7,526 bases of DNA from an uncultured Bacteroidales bacterium (GCA_905233405.1 CAJOEG010000172.1:1-7526), one strand, 5' to 3'. Counted from the first letter of the stretch, positions 1-6,529 are shown. Numbers and translations are program-made. Notes: generated from the sequence alone by a model not told the origin.

Positions 1-1280
1 GCGACACCGAGGACGAGGATTTCCGTCCAGTAATACGCACTTCGTTCAAGGAGGATGTGTCGGCTATAGTTTTCACTGCCGACAATAAGAATGTGTATGC
101 CATCACAAACCTTGGTCGCGACAAGTCGGCTCTTGTGCTGATGAATCCTGCTACAGCCGAGGAACTTGAGGAAATCTTTACAAATGATCGCTATGACATT
201 TCCGGTGTTGGGTGGTCGAATCTGCGTAAAAAGTTGACATCGGTTTCGTATGCAGGACACAAGGACACTGTCCGCCATTTCTTTGATGCCGAGGCTGAAC
301 GCATAAACGAACGTCTGAAAAAGGCTTTCCCCGACCATAAGTTCGGTACGGCAGCGACTAACAAGGCAGAGGATATGCGTATTATATATGTCGGCAACGA
401 CCGTACCCGTGGCGCATACTACCTTTACGATGTCAAGGCCGACAAGATAAGCAAGATTGCAGACCTTTCGCCGTGGCTGAAGGAGGAGGAATTGTCGCCT
501 ATGCTGCCTGTTGTTTACACGTCGCGCGACGGCTTGCAGATAGAAGCCTATCTTACCTTGCCTAACGGTTATTCGCTCGAAACAGCAAAGAATCTCCCTG
601 CGGTAGTTATTCCTCATGGCGGTCCGTGGGCGCGCGACTACTGGGGCTACGATTCGGAAGTTCAGTTTCTTGCAAACAGAGGATATGCTGTGTTTCAGAT
701 GAATTTCCGTGGGTCTACAGGTTTCGGTCGCAAGTTCAAGGAACTATCGTACAAGCAGTGGGGACAGGCAATGCAGGACGACATTACAGATGGTGTTATG
801 TGGTTGATTGACAAAGGATATGTTGATTCGAAACGCATTGCCATTTACGGTGGCAGCTATGGCGGTTATGCCACTTTGCAGGCTTTGGTAAAAACGCCAG
901 AGCTATTTGCCTGTGGCGTTGATTATGTTGGTGTTTCCAATCTTTTCACATTCCTGAATACCATTCCTCCATATTGGAAGCCAATGCTTGAAATGAAGTA
1001 CGAGCAAGTTGGCAATCCCGATGCCGACAAGGAGATGCTTGCGGCAAATTCACCCGCTTTGAATGCCGAAAAAATTGTACGTCCGTTGTTTATAGCGCAG
1101 GGAGCAAACGACCCGCGTGTTAACAAGGCAGAATCCGACCAGATGGTTGAGGCATTGCGAAAAAGAGGCGTAGAAGTTGACTATATGGTTAAGGACAACG
1201 AAGGTCACGGATTCCACAACGAAGAAAACCGTTTCGAATTTTATCACGCAATGGAGAATTTCTTGGCAAAATATCTATAG
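1..1280 (+). CDS. S9-family (prolyl oligopeptidase-like) serine peptidase, 5' end missing
   Basis: This is the C-terminal part of an alpha/beta-hydrolase peptidase of family S9, which cleaves short peptides, often after proline or from acylated or dipeptidyl N-termini. The frame is open from base 3 to the TAG at 1278-1280, giving 425 visible residues. The first ~150 residues look like the last blades of the beta-propeller, and the rest is the hydrolase domain. The oxyanion-region HGGPW lies at 615-629. The nucleophile elbow GGSYGG is at 849-866, with catalytic Ser at 855. Catalytic Asp is in GANDPR (codon 1110) and catalytic His in EGHGF (codon 1206), so the triad is complete. The GTG at 57 has a strong AAGGAGG just before it, but the conserved frame continues upstream, so it is an internal valine. 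Family members are usually 600-800 residues, so 200 or more are missing to the left. The substrate cannot be told, and a signal peptide would lie outside the window. The gene converges on trmH. Confidence 0.93.
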   Translation, partial: DTEDEDFRPVIRTSFKEDVSAIVFTADNKNVYAITNLGRDKSALVLMNPATAEELEEIFTNDRYDISGVGWSNLRKKLTSVSYAGHKDTVRHFFDAEAERINERLKKAFPDHKFGTAATNKAEDMRIIYVGNDRTRGAYYLYDVKADKISKIADLSPWLKEEELSPMLPVVYTSRDGLQIEAYLTLPNGYSLETAKNLPAVVIPHGGPWARDYWGYDSEVQFLANRGYAVFQMNFRGSTGFGRKFKELSYKQWGQAMQDDITDGVMWLIDKGYVDSKRIAIYGGSYGGYATLQALVKTPELFACGVDYVGVSNLFTFLNTIPPYWKPMLEMKYEQVGNPDADKEMLAANSPALNAEKIVRPLFIAQGANDPRVNKAESDQMVEALRKRGVEVDYMVKDNEGHGFHNEENRFEFYHAMENFLAKYL

Positions 1281-1288
1281 GAGGCTTT

Positions 1289-1963
1289 TTAAATATTTCT
1301 CTTCTCATATTCGCAGATAAGCCCTTCTGCACTTCGTGCGCTCAGTTTCAGCCATTGAGCGAGAAGCCCTGTCCTCTCCTCCTGTGACAAATGCCAGTCA
1401 ATGTCCGAGTTTCTTAATTTCGACGTCAGCTCGTATAGACAAAGTGCCGCCGATACCGAAATGTTGAAACTTTCTGTGAAACCGTACATTGGAATCCTGA
1501 CAAATTCATCGGCATTGTCCATTACTATGTCCGAAAGCCCTGGCTTTTCCGAGCCGAAGAATAGGGCGAATTTGCCTTTGGTAATGTCAAAATCTTTTAT
1601 CAAGACATCGTTTGTGTGTGGAGTAGTGGCGACAATCCTATATCCAGCATTACGTATTGCCTTGATTGCATCTAAGGTATTGTTTTCCTTCTGGTTGTAT
1701 CGGGTAATGCTCAGCCATTGCGACGAACCCATTGCCACATCCTTGTTTTCCATATAGCTGTAGCGGTTTTCGATGAAATTTACGTTTTGTATGCCAAAGC
1801 AATCGCAACTACGCAACACGGCCGAAGCATTATGTGTCTGGAAAATATCTTCCAGCACAACCGAGATATAACTGGTGCGTTCGTCAAGGACTTTGTTAAG
1901 AATTAACAGCCTTTCCTCTGTCACATAATTTGTAAGCAGTTTTATTATTTCTTGTGCTTCCAT
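1289..1963 (-). CDS. trmH: TrmH-type tRNA (guanosine-2'-O-)-methyltransferase (SPOUT family)
   Basis: This 224-residue protein is close to the usual ~230 of bacterial TrmH, which transfers a methyl group from S-adenosylmethionine to the 2'-OH of G18 in the tRNA D-loop. The SPOUT motifs are in order. Motif 1 has N45 and R51 in NASAVLRSCDCFG, where the Arg matches the family's catalytic arginine. Then comes the AMGSSQW stretch (77-83), as in E. coli TrmH. Motif 2 is FFGSEKPGLS (135-144) and motif 3 is IPMYGFTESFNISVSAAL (157-174), which form the knotted cofactor site. I chose the ATG at 1961-1963 (MEAQE) over the in-frame ATG at 1979-1981, because the latter lies inside the terminator hairpin of the HU gene. 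The extra six residues (MFPFFI) are simply that hairpin translated. It lies 54 bases downstream of HU on the same strand, so expression may depend on read-through or on an unseen promoter. G18 specificity is inferred from overall similarity; another SpoU-class target is possible. Confidence 0.9.
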   Translation of the reverse strand: MEAQEIIKLLTNYVTEERLLILNKVLDERTSYISVVLEDIFQTHNASAVLRSCDCFGIQNVNFIENRYSYMENKDVAMGSSQWLSITRYNQKENNTLDAIKAIRNAGYRIVATTPHTNDVLIKDFDITKGKFALFFGSEKPGLSDIVMDNADEFVRIPMYGFTESFNISVSAALCLYELTSKLRNSDIDWHLSQEERTGLLAQWLKLSARSAEGLICEYEKRNI

Positions 1964-1967
1964 AATG

Positions 1968-1995
1968 AAAAAAGGGAACATTATGTCCCCCTTTT
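1968..1995 (-). terminator. Intrinsic terminator of the HU gene, abutting trmH
   Basis: Read leftward, 22 bases after the HU stop codon, the arm AAAAGGG (1995-1989) pairs with CCCTTTT (1976-1970). An inner ACA/TGT pairing closes a 3-base loop, with one wobble and one bulged base between the stems. Six T residues of the transcript (1973-1968) follow the G/C part. The hairpin ends only 4 bases before the chosen trmH start. The G/C core is short, so termination may be partial. Confidence 0.7.
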
Positions 1996-2017
1996 AATGT
2001 CGTTTTTGCAAAGCGGC

Positions 2018-2305
2018 TTATTTTTTCTTGGTGTTAACAGCCTTCTTAAGAGTTGCACCTGCTGAGAACTTAACTACGTTCTTTGCCGGAATCTTAATTA
2101 CTTCGCTTGGCTTCTGTGGATTGTGACCAGTCCTAGCAGCTCTCTTTGATACGCCAAATGAACCGAAACCAATGAGTGTCAACGATTCACCTTTCTTTAA
2201 GCATTCCTGTGTGCTTTCCATGAAAGCATCCAATGCGCGCTTTGCGTCAGCCTTTGTCATGCCTGCCTTTGCAGCCATCTTTTCAATTAATTCTACTTTG
2301 TTCAT
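2018..2305 (-). CDS. HU-family DNA-binding (nucleoid) protein
   Basis: This 95-residue basic protein has the length and full pattern of the HU/IHF family. These are dimeric proteins that bend and compact DNA in the nucleoid. The N-terminal helices span ~3-38 (MNKVELIEKMAAKAGMTKAD onward). The signature GFGSF is at 46-50. The DNA-gripping beta-arm follows, with R58 to K65 around GHNPQKP. Pro63 of that arm matches the proline that intercalates between base pairs. The end is KFSAGATLKKAVNTKKK, with a lysine tail. It resembles HU more than IHF, since it is the plain ~90-residue form; Bacteroidota carry several HU paralogues, so I give no symbol. The ATG at 2303-2305 is the only reasonable start, because the family begins with exactly this MNK-type sequence. 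The A/T-rich leader has no Shine-Dalgarno, as is common in this phylum. A canonical promoter lies upstream, a terminator downstream, and gyrA is transcribed divergently. Confidence 0.97.
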   Translation of the reverse strand: MNKVELIEKMAAKAGMTKADAKRALDAFMESTQECLKKGESLTLIGFGSFGVSKRAARTGHNPQKPSEVIKIPAKNVVKFSAGATLKKAVNTKKK

Positions 2306-2347
2306 CTTAAAAATTTTTTGTGTTTGATACTAATAGATATTTTTGAG

Positions 2348-2378
2348 CAAAAGTATAAAAACACTTAATACCTCCAAA
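2348..2378 (-). promoter_or_regulatory. Bacteroidota-type promoter of the HU gene
   Basis: On the minus strand a -33 element TTTG (2378-2375) is followed after exactly 19 bases by TACTTTTG (2355-2348). This is a perfect match to the -7 consensus TAnnTTTG known for Bacteroides sigma factors. Transcription would start near 2342-2345, leaving a leader of about 37-40 bases before the ATG at 2305. Confidence 0.75.
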
Positions 2379-2402
2379 CATTTTTATAAGATAAAATGCA
2401 AA

Positions 2403-2431
2403 TTGTTAATATCTTGTACATTTTGTTAATA
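2403..2431. repeat. 9-bp direct repeat, 20-bp period, upstream of the HU promoter
   Basis: TTGTTAATA is present exactly at 2403-2411 and again at 2423-2431. The 20-bp spacing is about two helical turns, so a protein binding both copies would sit on one face of the DNA. The pair lies 25-53 bases upstream of the HU -33 element. The repeat is short and A/T-rich, so chance is possible. Confidence 0.45.
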
Positions 2432-2538
2432 ACTGCGGCTCCTTTTCGTCGATTTTTGCCGAAGACCCTCTGTGTTAACGAACTTTGCCGTTGTTCACAA
2501 TTATAAACAAAATTTGTTAAAAAATTGATTGATTGGAC

Positions 2539-2569
2539 TTGTCTATGTCAGCGGAAATTTGTAATTTAG
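2539..2569 (+). promoter_or_regulatory. Candidate gyrA promoter (imperfect)
   Basis: TAATTTAG (2562-2569) matches the -7 consensus TAnnTTTG at all but one position. A TTG (2539-2541) lies 20 bases upstream as a possible -33 element. Transcription would start near 2573-2576, giving a leader of about 60 bases. This is the best candidate I found on the plus strand before gyrA, but it is not a perfect match. Confidence 0.3.
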
Positions 2570-2634
2570 CAACAATTTTGTGCAAAACACAAGGATTTGA
2601 TTATAAGAATATTAGAAATAAATTGAGATAGAAA

Positions 2635-3852
2635 ATGCTTGAAGAAGAAGGAAGAGCAAAGATAATTTCGATAAGTGTCGAAGATGAAATGAAGTCGGCA
2701 TACATCGACTATTCAATGTCTGTAATAGTTTCGCGTGCATTGCCGGATGTTAGGGACGGTCTGAAACCCGTTCAGAGAAGAATCCTTTTTGGTATGGAAG
2801 GTTTGGGGCTTGCTCCGGGTAAGCCTCACAAGAAATCAGCGAGAATTGTCGGTGAAGTAATGGGTAAGTACCATCCTCACGGCGACTCGTCTGTATATTT
2901 TGCAATGGTAAGGCTCGCCCAGAACTGGGTTATGAGATATACTTTCGTTGATGGTCAGGGTAACTTCGGTTCGGTTGACGGCGACAGCCCTGCAGCTATG
3001 CGTTACACCGAGGCCCGTTTGTCGAAGATTTCCGACGAAATGATGGCCGATATGGACAAGGAAACCGTTGATTTTGTAAACAACTTCGACGATTCTCTGC
3101 AGGAACCGAGCGTTTTGCCGACAAAAATTCCTAACCTTATAGTCAATGGTGCAAACGGTATCGCCGTAGGTATGGCTACCAACATGGCACCGCACAATCT
3201 TGCACAGACAATTGATGCAACTGTTGCTTATATAGACAATCCAGAAATAGAAGTCGATGAACTTGGAAAGATAATCCAGGCTCCCGATTTCCCGACAGGT
3301 GGTATTATATATGGTATCGACGGCGTTCGCGAGGCATACGCTACAGGTCATGGACGCGTTGTCATCCGCTCGAAGACCGAAATAGAGACTTCGGAACGCG
3401 GTCACGAACGCATCGTAGTTACCGAAATCCCATATATGGTCAACAAGGCAGAACTTATCAAGCATATTGCAAACCTTGTAACCGACAAGAAGATTGAAGG
3501 TATTTCTAATGTCAACGACGAATCAGACCGCCGCGTTGGTATGCGTATCGTTATCGACATTAAGCGTGATGCAGTTGCCAATGTTGTACTCAACAAGTTG
3601 TTCAAATACACCGAATTGCAGTCGTCGTTCAGCATCAACAATATAGCACTTGTAAAGGGTCGTCCAATGGTGCTCAACCTCAAGGATTTGATTCACTACT
3701 TTGTTGAACACAGGCTTGATGTTGTTACCCGTCGTACCGAATTTGACCTTCGCAAGGCAGAGGAACGTGCACACATCGTTCAGGGCTTAATAATAGCAAG
3801 CGACAATATATCAAGTCGTCGGACAATCCTACCGAAGCAAAGGAAAGATTGA
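2635..3852 (+). CDS. gyrA: DNA gyrase subunit A, 5' part of a frameshifted gene
   Basis: GyrA is the cutting and rejoining subunit of DNA gyrase (A2B2), which introduces negative supercoils using ATP bound by GyrB. This part carries the winged-helix (CAP-like) domain and tower. The start motif is YIDYSMSVIVSRALPDVRDG. The quinolone-determining region is HPHGDSSVYF (80-89). The catalytic pair R123-Y124 lies in AAMRYTEARL, and Tyr124 becomes covalently joined to DNA. PNLIVNGANGIAVGMATNM lies in the core. Residues 1-392 align well with GyrA through GLIIASDNI. The next 13 residues (SSRRTILPKQRKD) are out of frame and end at TGA 3850-3852. The conserved sequence resumes in another frame at 3810. 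The ATG at 2635 fits the family N-terminus, and the leader has no Shine-Dalgarno. Alone, this fragment would have the active tyrosine but lack the end of the coiled-coil gate and the DNA-wrapping domain. ParC is unlikely because the 3' part carries a GyrA box. Confidence 0.93.
   Translation: MLEEEGRAKIISISVEDEMKSAYIDYSMSVIVSRALPDVRDGLKPVQRRILFGMEGLGLAPGKPHKKSARIVGEVMGKYHPHGDSSVYFAMVRLAQNWVMRYTFVDGQGNFGSVDGDSPAAMRYTEARLSKISDEMMADMDKETVDFVNNFDDSLQEPSVLPTKIPNLIVNGANGIAVGMATNMAPHNLAQTIDATVAYIDNPEIEVDELGKIIQAPDFPTGGIIYGIDGVREAYATGHGRVVIRSKTEIETSERGHERIVVTEIPYMVNKAELIKHIANLVTDKKIEGISNVNDESDRRVGMRIVIDIKRDAVANVVLNKLFKYTELQSSFSINNIALVKGRPMVLNLKDLIHYFVEHRLDVVTRRTEFDLRKAEERAHIVQGLIIASDNISSRRTILPKQRKD
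3805..3815 (+). other. gyrA: Frameshift / deletion junction inside gyrA
   Basis: Up to the ATA at 3808-3810 the gyrA frame reads ASDNI. From the ATC at 3810-3812, in a different frame, it reads IKSSDNPTEAKERLMQRF, which continues the family. In E. coli GyrA the equivalent stretch is ANIDPIIELIRHAPTPAEAK, so six residues (DPIIEL in E. coli) have no counterpart here. The apparent loss is 18 bases plus one, about 19. A one-base indel alone would not explain the missing residues. The TGA ending the 5' part overlaps the ATG at 3852-3854, but that Met is an ordinary conserved codon of the family. Confidence 0.85.
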
Positions 3853-5237
3853 TGCAGCGTTTCTCGCTCTCAGAAATTCAGGCATCGGCAATCGTTGAAA
3901 TGCGTCTCCGCCAGTTGACCGGTCTCGAACAGGAAAAACTTCGTGCCGAGTACGAAGAATTGATGAAGCGCATCGAATACTTGAAGGAATTGCTTGCTAG
4001 CGTCGAGATGAGAATGCAGGTCATCAAGGACGAACTTCTTGAAATCAAGGAAAAGTATGGTGACGAACGCAAGACCGAAGTGGTTTACGCTTCCGAAGAC
4101 ATGAATCCGGAAGATTTCTACGCAAACGAAGAGGTTGTTATCACAATTTCGCACCTCGGATACATGAAGCGTACTTCGTTGTCGGAATTCAAGTCGCAGA
4201 ATAGAGGTGGTGTCGGTTCCAAGGGAACGGCAACACGTGACGAGGACTTTGTGGAACACATGTTCGTTGCCACGATGCACAATACCTTATTATTATTTAC
4301 AAAGCTCGGAAAGTGCTACTGGCTCAAGGTTTACGAAATTCCAGAAGGCACAAAGACGTCGAAGGGCCGTCACATCCAGAATATTATTAACATCGACAAG
4401 GAAGACGAGGTAAAGGCTTACTTGAATGTGAAGTCGTTAAAGGATGTTGACTACATCAACAGGACATACGTTGTGATGTGTACTCGTAACGGTGTGTTCA
4501 AGAAGACTTTGCTCGAGGAATATTCACGTCCGCGCCAGAATGGTGTCAACGCTATCAATGTCCGCGAAGGCGATATGCTTCTCACGGCATCGCTCATCGA
4601 GGATGTGGAAGGCGAAGCTCCGACCAATGTTATGATTGGCGCTTACGGAGGCAAGACAATCCGCTTCCCGCACGACATTGTCCGTCCGATTGGTAGAACG
4701 GCAACGGGTGTCAAGGGTATAACCTTGGACGATAACGATTATGTAATAGGTATGATTACCGTCCGTCCGGAACAGGATGTGCTTGTAGTTTCCGAAAACG
4801 GTTATGGCAAGCGTTCGAGTATCGAGGACTACCGCGTTACAAATCGTGGCGGTAAGGGTGTTAAGACCTTGAATGTCACCGAAAAGACAGGCAACCTTAT
4901 CAGTGTAAACGCCGTTACCGACAACGACCACCTGATGATTATCAACCGTTCGGGTATAACAATCCGTCTGGCTGTTGATACATTGCGCGTTATGGGACGT
5001 GCAACTCAGGGTGTTCGTCTGATAAATCTCCGCGATGGTGATATTATTGCCTCCGTTGCAAAGATTGAAGGTGGTGCCGAGCTTGAACGTATTGCCGAGG
5101 AAGAAGCAGCAAAGATTGCACAGATGGAAGCCGAGGCTGATGGCATTGTAGAGCCTGTAAACGAGGAACTTCCGCAGGAAGAGAATAATGGTGCGGAAAT
5201 TGTAGAGAAAGATAACAACGAGAATACAAACGAATAG
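3849..5237 (+). CDS. gyrA: DNA gyrase subunit A, 3' part (coiled-coil gate and C-terminal wrapping domain)
   Basis: Here the conserved frame runs from 3810, 13 codons before the first possible start (TTG 3849 or ATG 3852), to TAG at 5235-5237. The second half of the coiled-coil gate comes first (SEIQASAIVEMRLRQLTGLE through KYGDERKTEV). The six-bladed beta-pinwheel that wraps DNA follows, with its repeat motifs QNRGGVGSKG, RPRQNGVNAI, GRTATGVKGI and GRATQGVRLI. The GyrA box, in the form TNRGGKG (nt 4839-4859), is the feature that separates gyrase from topoisomerase IV. The tail (about the last 50 residues) is strongly acidic and Glu/Asn rich, and of a kind known to modulate supercoiling in some gyrases. 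With the 5' part and the missing ~6 residues the protein would be about 873 residues, a normal GyrA length (875 in E. coli). This fragment lacks the catalytic tyrosine. It is followed by the TPR gene after 26 bases, probably in one transcript. Confidence 0.92.
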   Translation: MMQRFSLSEIQASAIVEMRLRQLTGLEQEKLRAEYEELMKRIEYLKELLASVEMRMQVIKDELLEIKEKYGDERKTEVVYASEDMNPEDFYANEEVVITISHLGYMKRTSLSEFKSQNRGGVGSKGTATRDEDFVEHMFVATMHNTLLLFTKLGKCYWLKVYEIPEGTKTSKGRHIQNIINIDKEDEVKAYLNVKSLKDVDYINRTYVVMCTRNGVFKKTLLEEYSRPRQNGVNAINVREGDMLLTASLIEDVEGEAPTNVMIGAYGGKTIRFPHDIVRPIGRTATGVKGITLDDNDYVIGMITVRPEQDVLVVSENGYGKRSSIEDYRVTNRGGKGVKTLNVTEKTGNLISVNAVTDNDHLMIINRSGITIRLAVDTLRVMGRATQGVRLINLRDGDIIASVAKIEGGAELERIAEEEAAKIAQMEAEADGIVEPVNEELPQEENNGAEIVEKDNNENTNE

Positions 5238-5263
5238 TTGAATAACAATTAAATTTTAAGATT

Positions 5264-6529
5264 ATGAAGAAGTTTTTTTTAATAGGTGTCGCATTGGTTA
5301 TGGCACTTTCGATGAGTGCTCAGAAGCAGATGTTGACAAGCGCGTGGAGCTATCTGAAGGATGGTTACCTAGATGACGCAAAGAAGGCAATTGACAAAGC
5401 CGAATTAAATCCACAGACAGCTGATAGTTATAAGACGTTCTGGTTCAAGGGCAATATTTATCTTGCTTTGTCAACAACCAAAAACAAAAAGTACCAGGCA
5501 TTGTGTGACAATTGCATTGATGTAGCATACGACTCGTATATGAAGGCGTTGAAGTTAAATTTCGTAAAACCTGAGCATAAGGACATTGATTTCACAACTC
5601 AGATGGGTTTGATGAAATTCGTTAGCGTTCTTCAGGAAGGCAATGAATCGTATTTTGAAAGTTCAGAGGCCTTGATGGAGATTCTTGCCGAAAAGTTCCC
5701 AGAAATGTCGAGAGTTTACAAGGCAAAAGGCGAAGAAGCTTGGCGTTCAAACGATTTCGAGTCTGCTTACAACCAATGGAGTAGAGCATCTGGTATTCCA
5801 TCATTTGCAGGTCTTGACACTACCATATATTATTATACCTCGTTGGCAGCAATGAGATGCAAGAAGTATGACGAAGCAATCGAGATTTGCGACATGCTTA
5901 TAAAGATGGATTACGGTATGGACAATAAGGAAAGAATTTCTGTTTACCAGAACTTGTCGATGGCATTGAAGGAAACTGGCGATACAACAAGAATGCTTAA
6001 GGTTCTTGATGAAGGTATCAAAAAGTTCCCGAACGACAACTATCCGCTTGTAATCGAAACTTTCAACTACTATGTAGGCTCTGGTAATTCGGAGAAGGCA
6101 AAGGAATATATAAACATGGCAATGGAGAATGATCCCAACAATGCACAGTTCCTTGTAATTCGTGGTACATTATCGCAGGAAATGAAAGACAATAAGTCAG
6201 CAGAGGCAGATTTCACAAAGGCTCTTGGAATCGATCCAAACAATTACGATGCGATTTATGGTCTTGGCGCTTTGTACATCAATACTGCTGCTGACACTTT
6301 GGAATGGGCAGAAAAAAATGTCCCTCCTACCGATTTTTCAACTTTTGAAAAATACCAGGAAATTGCAAAGGAATATCAGACCAAGGCTTTGCCTCACCTT
6401 GAAAAGGCATTGACAATAAAGCCAAACGACTTGCAGGTACTTCAGATTCTGAAGGAATTGTACTACAAGACTGGCAAATACGAGGAAAGCCAGCAGATGG
6501 GCGCAAGAATCAAGGAGCTAACAGAATAA
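5264..6529 (+). CDS. Secreted/periplasmic TPR-repeat protein
   Basis: This is a 421-residue protein of unknown specific function made largely of tetratricopeptide-type helical pairs, which usually serve as protein-binding scaffolds. It starts with a clear signal peptide: MKK, a hydrophobic stretch (4-16) and likely cleavage after SMSAQ (residue 20). There is no lipobox cysteine, so the product is expected in the periplasm rather than lipid-anchored. TPR-like units are visible at about 154-176 (AKGEEAWRSNDFESAYNQW), 188-215, 225-256, 262-291, 294-325 (ending DFTKALGIDPNN) and 376-416. An N-terminal helical region (22-100) has a degenerate unit. Asp/Pro/Asn-rich turns (NDPNN, IDPNN) close several units. 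The ATG at 5264 is 26 bases after gyrA, in an A/T-rich leader without Shine-Dalgarno, which suggests co-transcription. A strong terminator closes the unit. From memory, TPR proteins follow gyrA in other Bacteroidales too. A run of eight T (5273-5280) lies at codons 3-6. Confidence 0.88.
   Translation: MKKFFLIGVALVMALSMSAQKQMLTSAWSYLKDGYLDDAKKAIDKAELNPQTADSYKTFWFKGNIYLALSTTKNKKYQALCDNCIDVAYDSYMKALKLNFVKPEHKDIDFTTQMGLMKFVSVLQEGNESYFESSEALMEILAEKFPEMSRVYKAKGEEAWRSNDFESAYNQWSRASGIPSFAGLDTTIYYYTSLAAMRCKKYDEAIEICDMLIKMDYGMDNKERISVYQNLSMALKETGDTTRMLKVLDEGIKKFPNDNYPLVIETFNYYVGSGNSEKAKEYINMAMENDPNNAQFLVIRGTLSQEMKDNKSAEADFTKALGIDPNNYDAIYGLGALYINTAADTLEWAEKNVPPTDFSTFEKYQEIAKEYQTKALPHLEKALTIKPNDLQVLQILKELYYKTGKYEESQQMGARIKELTE

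Larger units (their letters stand above)
2306..2634. promoter_or_regulatory. Divergent HU / gyrA intergenic regulatory region
   Basis: These 329 non-coding, A/T-rich bases serve two genes. They hold the HU promoter (2348-2378, minus). A 9-bp direct repeat TTGTTAATA occurs at 2403-2411 and 2423-2431. Two further GTTAA copies lie at 2474-2478 and 2516-2520. An inverted repeat AACAAA-A-TTTGTT lies at 2506-2518. Three tandem ATTG units lie at 2524-2535. A small hairpin TTGTG-CAAAA-CACAA lies at 2578-2592 in the probable gyrA leader. No ORF, tRNA or known riboswitch fold was recognised. Operator function is inference. Confidence 0.6.

Noticed and set aside
48..59. GTG start at 57 behind a perfect AAGGAGG, suggesting a complete gene beginning here.
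   Set aside because: The same frame is open to the window edge and encodes DTEDEDFRPVIRTSFKEDV, which runs smoothly into the propeller domain. An S9 peptidase of 407 residues would lack most of its propeller, and the spacing of 2 bases is too short.
1401..1757. 118-codon open frame on the plus strand opposite trmH.
   Set aside because: The SPOUT motifs are on the minus strand; this frame has no family features.
1979..1981. Upstream ATG as the trmH start (230 residues).
   Set aside because: It lies inside the HU terminator hairpin, and the added residues MFPFFI are not family-like, although a G-rich stretch upstream resembles a weak ribosome site.
2491..2499. DnaA-box-like TTGTTCACA near gyrA, suggesting a replication origin.
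   Set aside because: It differs from TTATCCACA at two positions, stands alone, and there is no dnaA, dnaN or cluster of boxes.
2524..2535. Tandem ATTG x3 as a phase-variation repeat.
   Set aside because: Three units are too few for frequent slippage, and A/T-rich spacers produce such runs by chance.
2836..3465. 209-codon open frame on the minus strand.
   Set aside because: It lies entirely opposite conserved gyrA, is Cys/His rich with no recognisable family, and is a shadow of the coding strand.
3800..3815. Programmed -1 ribosomal frameshifting as the explanation for the gyrA break.
   Set aside because: There is no slippery heptamer (AATATATC is not of the X XXY YYZ type), and a simple slip would still leave six conserved residues missing.
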